Shown here one piece after another: positions 25,644-35,894 of a DNA stretch of 64,000 nt. Numbering within the stretch: position 1 is the stretch's first letter; every line of letters starts with the position of its first letter. Source of the DNA: Sphingopyxis sp. H115 (GTDB taxonomy: Bacteria > Pseudomonadota > Alphaproteobacteria > Sphingomonadales > Sphingomonadaceae); contig NZ_LNSA01000006.1 of NCBI RefSeq assembly GCF_001468465.1, positions 1-64,000 of the forward strand, read 5' to 3'. The notes below the pieces were generated by a model. The model saw only the letters and a list, made by a program, of their open reading frames with translations, was not told where the DNA came from and searched no databases. The position numbers and the translations under genes were made by a program.

Positions 25644-28600
25644 TCACTGCCCGACGCTGGCTACCGTCATCGGCGCGTTCGGCCACTGGCCGCGGATAGC
25701 GGGCGAATACATCGCCTCGACGCGCGTCGGCGGCAGGGTGAAGCGGCCCGAGCCATTGAGGCGGACGACATATTCGACCGCGTGCGTGCCCGCGGGCATC
25801 CAGCCGAAATAGCCGCGCCAGCTGTCCTTGCCGCGTTCGACATAGCTCGGCTGCGCGCCCGATCCGCTGGCTTGGCTGCCGAGCATTTCGGACTGGCCGC
25901 CGAGGTTGCCGACGATCGTCGCGCCGGGGGCGATGGGGTCGCTCACCACGACCCACGTCCGGCCCGCGGCCGCAACGACCTCGATCCGCACCTTGATCAC
26001 GTCGCCGCGCGTCAGCCGGTCCTTGTTCGCCGCCTTGACGATGCTGACCGAACGCTTGATCCGGTAGCCGGCGTTTAGCGGTTCCTTCAAGGGCACCGCG
26101 GCCTTGACACTGACGGTCGCCCAGGGCGTGCCGGTGCCTTGGTGGCCGAGGCTCATCGTCGCGGCGTTCAGCGCGACGCGCAGCGGCGAAACCGGTTCGG
26201 CGGGAAGCGGCCAGCTTTGCGACGCGGTGGCGCCCGCAAGGCTGACATTGGTGACACCCGTGATCGCGCTCGCCGGATAAAGTTCGGCGAAGCGGCGGAC
26301 GGTGACCGCGCCCCATGCGTTGGCGGGGGTGGTGTCCCAGTGGCCTTTGCGCTGGCGCTGCGCGACGCCGACCATCAGCTTGCCTGCGTCATCCTCCCAG
26401 CCCTTGCGGCCGAGCACGGCTTCCAAGGCCTTGATCGCCATTTCGTCGCCGCTGGTCATCATCCACCAGGGCGCGCGTGCGTCGTCGACAAGGTCGAGCC
26501 GCGTGCCTTCGTAGACGAGGCGCTTGCGCAGCTCGGCCTCGGCCGCAGTGCGCAGAGCGGGGGCGTTCCGCACGCCCGGCGTCTTTTCGAGCGCGACGAG
26601 CCAGTCGGCGAGCGTGCCCGTCGCCATGTCAGCGGGCGCGACGTCGATCGCGGCGGCGAGGCTGGCGCTCGACGCATTGTTACGCGCGAGCGCGGCGAGC
26701 GCCGCGATCCGCACGGGGCGGATATCCCACGGGCCATAGCCCTTGCGCGTCAGCCGCCCTTCGACGACCGCCTGCAATGCCTTGACCATCTTCGCCTTTG
26801 ATGCCTCGGGGATCGCGAAGCCGTTCGCCGCAGTCACGTTCATGACATAGGCGGTGAGTTCGATCGAGCCGGTGAGATTTTCGTTCGGCCAGTAGCGGAG
26901 CAGCCCGTCGTCATCGAGATAGGTCGGCATCGCACCCGCGAGCGCCTGCCACCGTCCGACATCACCCAATGCCACGGCGCGCGACGTCTGTTGCTCGAAA
27001 CAGGTATAGGGATAGGCGGCCATATAATCGCGCACGCCGGTGAGCGGCGGCGCGAGCGTGCCGGCAAGCGCGATATCGACATAGCCTCCGGGCAGCGCGC
27101 CCGCGGGGATCGCGATCGGCAGCGTCGTCGCGGGGCCGACGCGGAAAAGGCTGGCGGCCCAGGTCTCGACGGGTACCGCGGGTTCGACGACCTGTTCGAA
27201 GACGAGGCGGTCGCGCGCCTTGCCGCCTTTCGCCACCGCATCGACGGTCCATTCGATCGGGCCGGTTTGTTCAGGCGCGGTCATCGACCAGCTGATCGGT
27301 ACCGCGCCGCCGGCGGGGATGGTGACGGTAAGCGGCGGGGCGGTGGCGACGGCGGGCGACAGCGTCGGGGTCGCGGTGACCTCCATCGGCTGGTCGGTGC
27401 CGTTGCGCAGTGTAAAGCGCGCATCGTAAGTGTCGCCGGTGCGGACGAGTTCGGGCATGCCCGCGAAGACGCCGAGATCCTGCACGGTGCGCACGCTCGT
27501 TTCGCCGGTGCCGAAATATTGCGATCCGTCGGTCGCGATCGCGACGAGGCGGAAACCTGACAGATTGTCGCTGAGCGGCACGTCGACGGTCGCGCGGCCC
27601 TTATTGTCGAGCGGGACATTGCCCTTCCAGAGCAGCACGGGCCGGAAATCCTCGCGCGTCAGCCCCGACAGGTCGCCACCGCCCCCGCCACCGGGTTCGA
27701 GCGCCTTGCGGCCATAGTGGCGCTTGCCGACCACCTGCATCTGCGCGGTCGAGGTGAGCACGTCGAGCGTGCGTTCGCCCATCATCGCCGAAAGAAGTTC
27801 CCAGCTGTCGTTGGGGGCGAGCTGGAGCAAGGCTTCATCGACTGCGGCAAAGGCGACATCGGCGTTTTTCGGTGCCTTGCCGTCGGGAGTCTTGACCTCG
27901 ATGCCGACCTTTGCGGTTTCGCGAACCGAATATTTCGCCTTGTCGGCCTTGACCTTGACGCCGAGCTGATGGCCTTCCCAGCCGACCTTGATGCGCGCGA
28001 TGCCCATCCGATAGGCCGGCTTGGCAAGGTCGACGAGGGCGGTCGGGGGAGCGCCCTCGCTATTTTCGATCTTGAAGCCGACGGCGCGCTTCATCTTGCG
28101 GAACCAGCTTTCTTCGCCGGTCACGCGCCCGCGCACCGCCATCACCGAGACATAGACGTCGGGTGCGTAGGTGTCGGGCAGCTTGACCTTCACGACGGGG
28201 TTGGTGCCCTTCAGCGGCACGACGAAGCTCGACAGCACGCCTTCGCGTTCGACGGTGACGAGCGCGGTCGCTTCGCGGAAAGGCATGCGCACCTGGAAAC
28301 TGGCGGTATCGCCCGCAGCATAGCGCGGCTTTTCGGCGATCACGTCCATGCGGTCGCCATTGTCGCCGCCGAACCACCAGTCGTCGTCGCCCGCGAGCCA
28401 GACCGAGCGCACCGCGCGCGCCTCGTTACCGTCGGCATCCTGCGTCGTTGCGACGACGGTGACCTCGCCCGAGACGCCGGGCGCCATTGCGCAGCTTGCG
28501 CGGCCGAGCTTGTCGGTCGTCGCCGAACAGGTCGCTCCGAGCCGTGTCGTGCGCATCTGGTTGTCATAGGCGTAGAAGCCGCCAATCAGCCGGCGCCGCG

Positions 28601-31499
28601 CGGTGATGATCTCGCGGTTGTAAAGTGCGACAGCGATGCGCTTGCCGGCGATCGGCTTGCCGTCGAGGTCGAGCGCGATGAAATTGAGGCGGAGGTCATT
28701 GTCGCGCATCAGCCAGCCGTCGGTCTTGAGGCCAAGCCGGACCGCGGAGGGGTAGAGGGTGATGCGGCGGCTCGACGTCAGCGTCTCGCCATTCGCATCC
28801 TCATAGTCCATTTCGGCAGCCATCAGCGTCGGTTCGGTGATCGGCTGATCGACCGTGACGCTCGTCGTCGCGGCGCCATTGGCATCGAGTTTGAGCGGCA
28901 CCGAGCGCGCGAGCGGCAGGTCTGCCGAGGGGGTGTCGCCGCTGTCGTCGAGCTGGACGACGCCTTCCTTCACCGGCTGGCCGTCGAAATCCCAGTCGCG
29001 ATAATCCTCCGGCGGGGACCAGCTCGCACGGAAATTGGTGCGCAGTTCGACGGGCAAGTTCGGCGCGGGACCGCCCGAGAGATAGCCGACGAAGAGGTTA
29101 AGCGGCACTGCGGCGGGGCGGACGAGCGCGGTCTTTGGCCCGGTGATCGTCGCCTTCATCGTCGGCAGGCGATATTCGTCGACCTTGACCGTCTGGCCCG
29201 ACCAGATCGTCTTGTCCTCGCCATCCCCTTCGCCTTTGGGGTCCTTCGTCACGAAGACGAGCTCATAATCGCCCATCGGGGCGGATGCGGGGACATTCCA
29301 GACCGTGTCGCCGCTGCCGCTCGCGGCAATCGCGAAGGGCATTTCGAATTCGGTGTCCGAGCCGCGGTGGACGAGTCGGAGCTTGCCCGCCATCGCTTCG
29401 GGCGTGCGGAAGCCGAGCCCGACCGGGCGGCGCAGGATATGCTTCATGTGGACCGTCTCGCCCGCTTTCACGAGCGCGCGGTCGAAAACGGTGTGAAGGA
29501 TATCCTCACGTTCCGACCAGCCATAGGGCAAGTCGAAGTCATAGGGGCGGATGCCGCGGCCCCAGTCGGTGAGCGTGAAGCTGAAATCGTCGCCCGATCG
29601 CGCGCTGACCATTAACGCGTGGCCTTCGCTGCTCGCCGGGTCGGCGTCTTCGCGGCAGCTCGAATAGGTTTCGGGCTGCGGCAGGCCGCCGGGGAAGGCG
29701 AGGCGGCCCGCCTTGTCGGCGATGCCGCGCGCGAGCAGGCGGCCGGTGCAGCTGTCGGAGACGCGAATCTCGGCGCCCGCGACGGGTAGCCCCGTATTGA
29801 GCGATGTCACCCAGGCGAGCGAACCTTCGCGGCCCCATTTGAAATGCACCGCCATATTGGTGACGAGCGCGGCGGTCGCGACATAACGCGTCGATTTGCG
29901 ACCGAGCAGCGCGGCGCCGAGCTCAGGACTCGCAATCTCGACGACATGGAAGCCCTTTTCCGACAGGGGAATGCCGACGACCTCGAACTCCTTGCCGCCG
30001 CCCGGCGGGGTTAGCTGAAGGTTGCGGCGTTCGCCGCCCGATGGCGCGCCGTCGAAGACTGACTTGGTGCCCGTGTAGTTGACCGTGACATCCTTGCCCG
30101 CGGCGTTCTTTTCCTCGCGATAGTCGCTGTCGTCAGCGTCCTCGACGCGTTTGAGCCAGCGCGCGATCGCGGCGTCGTCGTCGCCGACCTTGAGCGTCGC
30201 GGCGGGCATTTTGAGGTTCGACTGGACGAGGCTGCTTTCGACCCCGCGCACGGTGACGGGCAATACGCCGCCCTCGCCGGCTTCAAGAATCCCGAATTCG
30301 GCGGCGAATTTCACCAAAGGCGGCGCGCGGTCGATGTGGAATTTCAGCGGGAAGTTCGACTGGTTCTGCAGCTTGCGGCCGCTCTGGTCGGTGACATCGG
30401 CGGGCAGGATTAGCGTCGCGTCGACATTCTGCGGCAGCGGGCCGGCGAAGCGGACCTGTGTCAGCCAGGCGTCGTTCTTGTCGTCCGCGTCGATCTTCGG
30501 CGTCAGTTTCTTGCCGTCGGCGGTGTTGAGCGTCGCGGCGAGGATCGTTTCGCGGGGCACGGGCGAGGCGAAGCTCAGCACGACATCCTTGATCGGGTTG
30601 CACCCCGCCTGCGGGTTGACGCGGCTGCACGACATCTTGGCGGTGAAGGCGGGGCGCACGTCATGGTCGAAGCGCTGGTCGCGCCCGGCGGTGCGGCTCG
30701 GCACACCCGCCTGCGAAATGCGCGCGTCCCACACGAGCGCCATCTCGCGGCCGGGGGGCAAGGGGCGGCGACATTTGACCGCGACGACGCGGTCTAGCGC
30801 GGCTTCGCGGTCGGGGCCCGCGACGGGCAGGCGCTGCGGCAAACCCGCATCATAGGTGAAGGACTGGCGCGACCAATTATTGTCGCCGAGCCCGGTCAGA
30901 ATCTCGGTTGCGGTCGCGCGCGGCAGCACGTCGACGGGGATTTTTTCGCCGATGCCGTCGACCGCGCAATAGGCGAAGCGGCCGACCGAGGCGCGGTCGG
31001 CGGCGACATTCGTCGCGACGAGGAATATCTGGTTTTCCTCGATATCCCCGTCGATCCCGCCCGCAAGCACGGCGCGCGCCGAGGGGCCGCCGGTGTCGAG
31101 CGCGAAGCGGCTGTTGCCCGCGACCGACACGCCGCGTGCGGTCTTGAGCCCGTCGCGCAGCTCGACATGGCAGGCGAGTCCGCCGGGGAGCGGTTTGTCG
31201 AATTCGAGCACCCAGGTGCGCGTATCGACCCAGCGGCCGCTCGCGGGCAATTTGCAGTCGTTGGTCGCGGGCGCGGGAGCGCGGGGATCGCCGAGCGGGA
31301 CCATATCTTCGGAAAAGCGCAGCGTGAAGCGGGTGATCGTGCCGTCGCCGGTGCCGCTGCTGCCCGGGGTCGCCAGCGTGACCTGCGGCACGGTGTCCGC
31401 GGTCGCGGTCGCGGCCATCGCGAGGGTGAGGGGGACGAGCAGCACCAGCTTCGCCTTGCCGGCCAGCAATGTAGCCAGCGCGCGCCATCCCGTTTTCAT
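25644..31499 (-). CDS. Bacterial alpha-2-macroglobulin (YfhM-like)
   Basis: A 1951-residue protein. The ATG at 31499 follows GGGGAGACGAGG and gives a signal peptide (KLVLLVPLTLAMAATATA). It has a series of macroglobulin beta domains, then a thioester motif CFEQ (Cys1500) and the alpha-helical thioester domain (residues ~1470-1780). Bacterial macroglobulins trap attacking proteases in the periplasm by covalent thioester capture. Unlike E. coli YfhM there is no lipobox Cys, so it is probably soluble in the periplasm. pbpC follows downstream, as in many genomes. Confidence 0.95.
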   Translation of the reverse strand: MKTGWRALATLLAGKAKLVLLVPLTLAMAATATADTVPQVTLATPGSSGTGDGTITRFTLRFSEDMVPLGDPRAPAPATNDCKLPASGRWVDTRTWVLEFDKPLPGGLACHVELRDGLKTARGVSVAGNSRFALDTGGPSARAVLAGGIDGDIEENQIFLVATNVAADRASVGRFAYCAVDGIGEKIPVDVLPRATATEILTGLGDNNWSRQSFTYDAGLPQRLPVAGPDREAALDRVVAVKCRRPLPPGREMALVWDARISQAGVPSRTAGRDQRFDHDVRPAFTAKMSCSRVNPQAGCNPIKDVVLSFASPVPRETILAATLNTADGKKLTPKIDADDKNDAWLTQVRFAGPLPQNVDATLILPADVTDQSGRKLQNQSNFPLKFHIDRAPPLVKFAAEFGILEAGEGGVLPVTVRGVESSLVQSNLKMPAATLKVGDDDAAIARWLKRVEDADDSDYREEKNAAGKDVTVNYTGTKSVFDGAPSGGERRNLQLTPPGGGKEFEVVGIPLSEKGFHVVEIASPELGAALLGRKSTRYVATAALVTNMAVHFKWGREGSLAWVTSLNTGLPVAGAEIRVSDSCTGRLLARGIADKAGRLAFPGGLPQPETYSSCREDADPASSEGHALMVSARSGDDFSFTLTDWGRGIRPYDFDLPYGWSEREDILHTVFDRALVKAGETVHMKHILRRPVGLGFRTPEAMAGKLRLVHRGSDTEFEMPFAIAASGSGDTVWNVPASAPMGDYELVFVTKDPKGEGDGEDKTIWSGQTVKVDEYRLPTMKATITGPKTALVRPAAVPLNLFVGYLSGGPAPNLPVELRTNFRASWSPPEDYRDWDFDGQPVKEGVVQLDDSGDTPSADLPLARSVPLKLDANGAATTSVTVDQPITEPTLMAAEMDYEDANGETLTSSRRITLYPSAVRLGLKTDGWLMRDNDLRLNFIALDLDGKPIAGKRIAVALYNREIITARRRLIGGFYAYDNQMRTTRLGATCSATTDKLGRASCAMAPGVSGEVTVVATTQDADGNEARAVRSVWLAGDDDWWFGGDNGDRMDVIAEKPRYAAGDTASFQVRMPFREATALVTVEREGVLSSFVVPLKGTNPVVKVKLPDTYAPDVYVSVMAVRGRVTGEESWFRKMKRAVGFKIENSEGAPPTALVDLAKPAYRMGIARIKVGWEGHQLGVKVKADKAKYSVRETAKVGIEVKTPDGKAPKNADVAFAAVDEALLQLAPNDSWELLSAMMGERTLDVLTSTAQMQVVGKRHYGRKALEPGGGGGGDLSGLTREDFRPVLLWKGNVPLDNKGRATVDVPLSDNLSGFRLVAIATDGSQYFGTGETSVRTVQDLGVFAGMPELVRTGDTYDARFTLRNGTDQPMEVTATPTLSPAVATAPPLTVTIPAGGAVPISWSMTAPEQTGPIEWTVDAVAKGGKARDRLVFEQVVEPAVPVETWAASLFRVGPATTLPIAIPAGALPGGYVDIALAGTLAPPLTGVRDYMAAYPYTCFEQQTSRAVALGDVGRWQALAGAMPTYLDDDGLLRYWPNENLTGSIELTAYVMNVTAANGFAIPEASKAKMVKALQAVVEGRLTRKGYGPWDIRPVRIAALAALARNNASSASLAAAIDVAPADMATGTLADWLVALEKTPGVRNAPALRTAAEAELRKRLVYEGTRLDLVDDARAPWWMMTSGDEMAIKALEAVLGRKGWEDDAGKLMVGVAQRQRKGHWDTTPANAWGAVTVRRFAELYPASAITGVTNVSLAGATASQSWPLPAEPVSPLRVALNAATMSLGHQGTGTPWATVSVKAAVPLKEPLNAGYRIKRSVSIVKAANKDRLTRGDVIKVRIEVVAAAGRTWVVVSDPIAPGATIVGNLGGQSEMLGSQASGSGAQPSYVERGKDSWRGYFGWMPAGTHAVEYVVRLNGSGRFTLPPTRVEAMYSPAIRGQWPNAPMTVASVGQ

Positions 31500-31638
31500 C
31501 GCCTCGTCTCCCCGGTTCCCGCCCGAATGCCTATCCTGCTGGAAACAGGGGACAGAGTCCACCCGTCGCCGCGCCTTGCACCCGGTTAGTCGCGCTTGAG
31601 GAAAAAGCTGTGACCGCAGTCACAGACAAAACTGGAAA

Positions 31639-32016
31639 TCAGCGGGCGAGCATCGGGCCGAGCTTCCGACCCGCGAAGATGTGGACGTGAAGGTGGGGAA
31701 TTTCCTGGTGGCTGTCGAGGCCGGTGTTGGCGAGCAGGCGGTAGCCGGGCGCGACAAGGCCCTGGTCGCGCGCGACATGGCCGACGGCGCGGACGAAGCC
31801 CGCGATTTCGGCATCGCTGCCGCGCTCCGAAAAATCGTCCCAGCTGACATAGGCGCCCTTGGGGATGACGAGGATATGGAGCGGCGCTTGCGGATTGATG
31901 TCGTGGAAGGCGAGGGCATATTCGTCCTCATAGACGGTCTTTGACGGCAGCTCGCCGCGCAGGATGCGCGCGAAGATGTTGCTGTCGTCATAGGGAAGCG
32001 TCGCGTCGATCGGCAT
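31639..32016 (-). CDS. HIT (histidine triad) family hydrolase
   Basis: A 125-residue HIT protein of the HINT/PKCI type. The triad HLHVHIF (His108, His110, His112) lies near the C-terminus, and FARILRGELPSKTVYEDEYALAFHDINPQAPLHILVIPK is the standard N-terminal half. HINT proteins hydrolyse nucleotide phosphoramidates. It lies 10 bases after hisE and is probably co-transcribed with it, a common alphaproteobacterial pairing. Confidence 0.94.
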   Translation of the reverse strand: MPIDATLPYDDSNIFARILRGELPSKTVYEDEYALAFHDINPQAPLHILVIPKGAYVSWDDFSERGSDAEIAGFVRAVGHVARDQGLVAPGYRLLANTGLDSHQEIPHLHVHIFAGRKLGPMLAR

Positions 32017-32026
32017 GGGAAAGCTC

Positions 32027-32359
32027 CTATTGCGGCCGGCTGGCTTTTTCGGCGTGGCCCGAAGTGCCGTGGCGGCGGTCGAGTTCGGCGGCGATCGCGT
32101 CCCAAGTCAGGCCGCGCTCGGCGAGCAGGATCGAAAGGTGGAAAACGAGGTCGCTCGCTTCGCCGATCAGTTCAGGGTCGTCCTCGCTGACTGCGGCGAT
32201 GACAGCCTCGACCGCCTCTTCGCCCAGCTTTTGCGCAATCTTGCCGCGGCCCTTCGCCGCGAGGCTGGCGACGTAAGAGGCGTCGGCCTCGCCCGCGGCG
32301 AGCCGGTCGTGGATGACCGCTTCGAGCCGTCCCAGCGTTTCGCCCATTGCCTTGCTCAT
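32027..32359 (-). CDS. hisE: Phosphoribosyl-ATP diphosphatase
   Basis: A 110-residue HisE of the MazG-like all-alpha NTP pyrophosphohydrolase fold. Key pieces are SYVASLAAKGRGKIAQKLGEEAVEAVIAA (Lys and Glu metal ligands) and EASDLVFHLSILLAERGL. It catalyses the second step of histidine synthesis, hydrolysing phosphoribosyl-ATP to phosphoribosyl-AMP. In alphaproteobacteria it often follows hisF; here the divergent neighbour is a TonB receptor, so hisE starts the transcript, with the HIT gene behind it. Confidence 0.93.
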   Translation of the reverse strand: MSKAMGETLGRLEAVIHDRLAAGEADASYVASLAAKGRGKIAQKLGEEAVEAVIAAVSEDDPELIGEASDLVFHLSILLAERGLTWDAIAAELDRRHGTSGHAEKASRPQ

Positions 32360-32522
32360 CGCGCGATCCTTTCGCGAGCCTGCCTAGCCGCGCCGTGCGG
32401 GCGCGACAAGCGGCCCGTTCGGACGCGAAAACTTACCGTCCCGGTAACCATATCGAAACGCCCTGTGGCGTAATTTCCGACGCGCCGGGGGGCGTGATCA
32501 ACTATTAGGTCGGAAATAGACA

Positions 32523-35500
32523 ATGAAATCAGGCACCCATTCTCAGGTGTTGCTGGCCCAGGCGTTGCTGGCGACGACAGTTTCGGTCACCGCGCTTGCG
32601 GCGTCGCCCGCGATGGCGCAGGACGGGGGCGAGATTGTCGTCACCGGATCGCGCATCGCGAAAAGCGAGTTTACCAGCGCCGACCCGATCCAGGTCATCG
32701 ACCCCGAAACCGCGAAATTGCAAGGCCAGGTCCAGCTCGCCGACATGCTGCGGCAAGCGCCGGCTGCGCAGGGATCGATCCAGGTTACCTCGGCGATTTC
32801 GAACCGTTTCGTCGCGAATGGCGGCAATGACGTGCAATCGCTGTCGCTGCGCGGGCTGGGCGCCGAGCGCACGCTGGTGCTGATCAACGGCCGCCGCGCG
32901 GGGCCCGCGGGCATTCGCGGGTCGGTGGCGCCCTTCGACCTAAACGTGCTGCCGCTGTCGGTGGTGCGGCAGGTCGAGATCCTCAAGACCGGCGCGTCGT
33001 CGATCTATGGTTCGGACGCGGTCGCCGGGGTGGTCAATATCCTGACCCGCGACGACCTCGACGGCTTCGAGGGCGGCGGTTTCTCGTCGATCACCGAAGA
33101 TGGCGGCGGCGAGAGCTATGGCGCCGATGTGAGCTTCGGCAAAAAATTCGACCGCGGGCATTTCTTTGCGACGGTCGACTATTTCCGCCAGCAGAATCTG
33201 GCGCGGCGCGATCGCGATTTCCTTTTCTGCGCCGAGGAATATCTGAAGCGCGAGGCCGACGGCAGCCGAGCCGACATCGTCGATTTCCGTACCGGTCGGC
33301 CAGCGTGCAGCAGCACGCAGGCGAACATGATCGTGTTCAGCGACTTTTCAGGGGTCGACGAGAATGGCTTTCCCACCTTCGGCCCCGGGCTGATCGCGCC
33401 CAATGGACAGGCCATCTTCGCGGGTCAATATGGCAGCGAATTCGCGGGCGTGGGCATCCCGATCAACGCCTATAACCCGATCGGTGTGTTCGGCCCCGCC
33501 GACTTTTTCGGGATCAATTTCGACGGCCCCTCGACGGGTGCGCTCAACCAGTTCGAGCCCGCCGAACGGGACTCGGACGTATTTTCGGGCGTTCGCCGCG
33601 TCAGCGCCTTCGCGGAAGGCGCCTATGACATCGCCGACGGCATCACCGCCTATGGCGAATTCCTGTTCAGCAACCGCAAGTCGCATAACAATGGCGTCCA
33701 GCGGATCGAGCTCCAGCAGTTCACCGGCGCATCGATGCTGCCGTTTTTCCTCTGCGACCCATTGGCCTATAATTGCGACCCCACCGATTTGGGCGACCCG
33801 CTCAACGGCGAGTTTGCGGGCAACCTGATCCTGCGTCCGCGCGTGCTGGTGAAAAGCGAAAGCACGACCGACGTCGATTATTATCGCGGCGTGCTTGGGC
33901 TGCGCGGCGATTTCGGGGCAGGATGGAAGTGGGATGTCCACGGCCAGCACAGCCGGTCCGATGCCAGCTATACGCAGGATGTCATCTATCAGGATGCGAT
34001 CGCGTCGCAGACGCTGCGCACGCGCTCGTGTACGGGCACGCGGACGGCGATCCGCGACGTACAGTGTATCGACATCGACTTCACCGATCCGCGCGTGCTG
34101 CGCGGCGATTTTACGCCCGAGGAGCGCGCGTTCCTGATGGGGCGCGAGACCGGGCGGACACTGTTCAAGCAGACGTCGGCCGAAGCGATGGTGACAGGCA
34201 AGCCGTTTACCCTGCCCGCAGGTCCGGTGGGCGTTGCGTTCGGGGCGAATATCCGCCGCGACGAGATCGACGACACGCCGGGCGAAGCGACGCTGACGGG
34301 CAATGTCGCCAATTTCACGACGTCGGGGATCACCGCCGGGCGCACCGTGTCGAAGGAGCTGTTCGGCGAGATCGAGGTGCCCTTGCTCGAAGGCGTGCCG
34401 ATGATCGAGCGGCTGACGCTGTCGGGCGCGGCGCGCTATACGCATGTCGAGGCAACCGCGCGCACCGGCGCACGGGACAATTTCAGCGACACGACGTGGA
34501 AGGTCGGCGCCGACTGGGCAATCAACGACTGGCTGCGCTTTCGCGGCACCTGGGGCACCTCGTTCCGCGCTCCGGCGCTGTTCGAACTCTTCCTGCAGGA
34601 CCAGACAGGCTTCCTTGGCCAGCAGGACATCGATCCGTGCATCCAGACCGCAGCGCGGCTCGCGGCGGGGGCGATCAGCCAGCGCCTATTCGACAATTGC
34701 GCCGCCGATGGCATTGCGCCCGACTTCACGGGCGGGATCGGTCCCGCGACAATCACCTCGGGCGGCGGCCTCGGCCAGCTGAAACCCGAAACCTCGACCG
34801 CAAAGACGGTGTCGGTCATCCTTACCCCCGATTTGTCGGGGGCGTTGTGGGGCGGGCTCAAGACGCGCCTCGCCGTCGACTATTTCGACATCAAGGTGAA
34901 AGACGAGATCACATTGCTCGGCGCGGGCAATATCCTGACCAGTTGCTATGATTCGGACAATTTCGCGGCCGAGCCCTTCTGCGGGCTGTTCACCCGCACC
35001 GCCACCGGGCCGGACGCGCAGAGCGTCGCGAGCGTCACCGACCGCTATGTCAACATCAGCCGCCAGCGCAATCGCGGCGTCGACCTGTCGCTGGCGATCG
35101 ACCAGGATCTTGGCAGGCTCGGCGCGCTGACCGCGCGCGCGCAGATGACCTGGCAATTCGAGGATGAGGTCGAACTGTTCCCCGGCACGACGATCGACGA
35201 CAATGGCAAGATCGGCAATCCGAAATGGGTCGGCGATTTCAGCCTCGGCTGGATGAAGGAGGGCTGGACGCTCTTTTACGGGCTCGACGTCATCGGCGCG
35301 GCATCGAACGCGGAGGATCTGCTCCGCGCGCAGGGCGGCGACGCCTGCCGCACCTCGAGCTTCCGCCCGGGTGGGCGCTTCTGCCCCGACGTCAGCGTTC
35401 CCGCGACCTTCTATCACTCGCTGTCGCTCAGCCGCGATGTCGCCGACCGTTTCCGGATCACACTGGGCGTCGCCAACCTGTTCGACACACCCCCGCCGCG

Positions 35501-35615
35501 TGTGTCGACCGTGGTCACCGCGACGCCGCCGGTGATCGGACAGGCGCCCGCCTTCGGAACGCAATATGATTATCTGGGCCGCCGTTTCTTCCTGGGCGTG
35601 CGCGGGAAGATTTGA
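32523..35615 (+). CDS. TonB-dependent receptor (large, sphingomonad type)
   Basis: A 1030-residue outer-membrane receptor. It has a signal peptide ending SPAMAQ (residue 33), then a TonB-box-like EIVVTGSRI (37-45). The plug domain includes SLRGLGAERTLVLINGRR and SSIYGSDAVAGVVNIL. A 22-strand barrel follows, ending in the usual aromatic-rich RRFFLGVRGKI. The LVLINGRR/GSDAVAGVVNIL plug pattern is typical of the expanded Sphingomonadaceae/Caulobacter receptors for peptides, glycans or plant compounds rather than a known siderophore. The substrate is unknown. It is monocistronic and followed by a repeat-containing gap. Confidence 0.93.
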   Translation: MKSGTHSQVLLAQALLATTVSVTALAASPAMAQDGGEIVVTGSRIAKSEFTSADPIQVIDPETAKLQGQVQLADMLRQAPAAQGSIQVTSAISNRFVANGGNDVQSLSLRGLGAERTLVLINGRRAGPAGIRGSVAPFDLNVLPLSVVRQVEILKTGASSIYGSDAVAGVVNILTRDDLDGFEGGGFSSITEDGGGESYGADVSFGKKFDRGHFFATVDYFRQQNLARRDRDFLFCAEEYLKREADGSRADIVDFRTGRPACSSTQANMIVFSDFSGVDENGFPTFGPGLIAPNGQAIFAGQYGSEFAGVGIPINAYNPIGVFGPADFFGINFDGPSTGALNQFEPAERDSDVFSGVRRVSAFAEGAYDIADGITAYGEFLFSNRKSHNNGVQRIELQQFTGASMLPFFLCDPLAYNCDPTDLGDPLNGEFAGNLILRPRVLVKSESTTDVDYYRGVLGLRGDFGAGWKWDVHGQHSRSDASYTQDVIYQDAIASQTLRTRSCTGTRTAIRDVQCIDIDFTDPRVLRGDFTPEERAFLMGRETGRTLFKQTSAEAMVTGKPFTLPAGPVGVAFGANIRRDEIDDTPGEATLTGNVANFTTSGITAGRTVSKELFGEIEVPLLEGVPMIERLTLSGAARYTHVEATARTGARDNFSDTTWKVGADWAINDWLRFRGTWGTSFRAPALFELFLQDQTGFLGQQDIDPCIQTAARLAAGAISQRLFDNCAADGIAPDFTGGIGPATITSGGGLGQLKPETSTAKTVSVILTPDLSGALWGGLKTRLAVDYFDIKVKDEITLLGAGNILTSCYDSDNFAAEPFCGLFTRTATGPDAQSVASVTDRYVNISRQRNRGVDLSLAIDQDLGRLGALTARAQMTWQFEDEVELFPGTTIDDNGKIGNPKWVGDFSLGWMKEGWTLFYGLDVIGAASNAEDLLRAQGGDACRTSSFRPGGRFCPDVSVPATFYHSLSLSRDVADRFRITLGVANLFDTPPPRVSTVVTATPPVIGQAPAFGTQYDYLGRRFFLGVRGKI

Positions 35616-35704
35616 CGCACGCCGGTTGGATTTCTGCCCTGGGGGCGGATCGATTGCCGGATGTCGGTTTCGGGGTGGTCAGCGGACGTCGGTCGCGCCC
35701 CCTC

Positions 35705-35777
35705 GCCACCCCGGACTTGATCCGGGGTCGATGACTTCGACGCCGCGCTGGATCCCGGGTCAAGTCCGGGATGACGA
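35705..35777. repeat. Interspersed inverted repeat, family B
   Basis: Arms CACCCCGGACTTGATCCGG (about 35707-35725) and its near-complement ending GTCAAGTCCGGGATGACGA (about 35758-35776) form a long imperfect stem-loop. The CCCGGACTTGATCCGGG core recurs widely between genes in alphaproteobacteria. This is the only copy in the window. The rest of the 279-base gap between the TonB receptor and helicase shows nothing else. Confidence 0.75.
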
Positions 35778-35894
35778 TGGGTGGAATATCCTCCCTGTGG
35801 CGCAGCCATGGGGAGGACCTTATTTCCGCAATCGGTCCTAACCGACGATCAGAGAGGCATTGCGCGCATTCGGCTCACGCCCCAAGTTGGTCGC

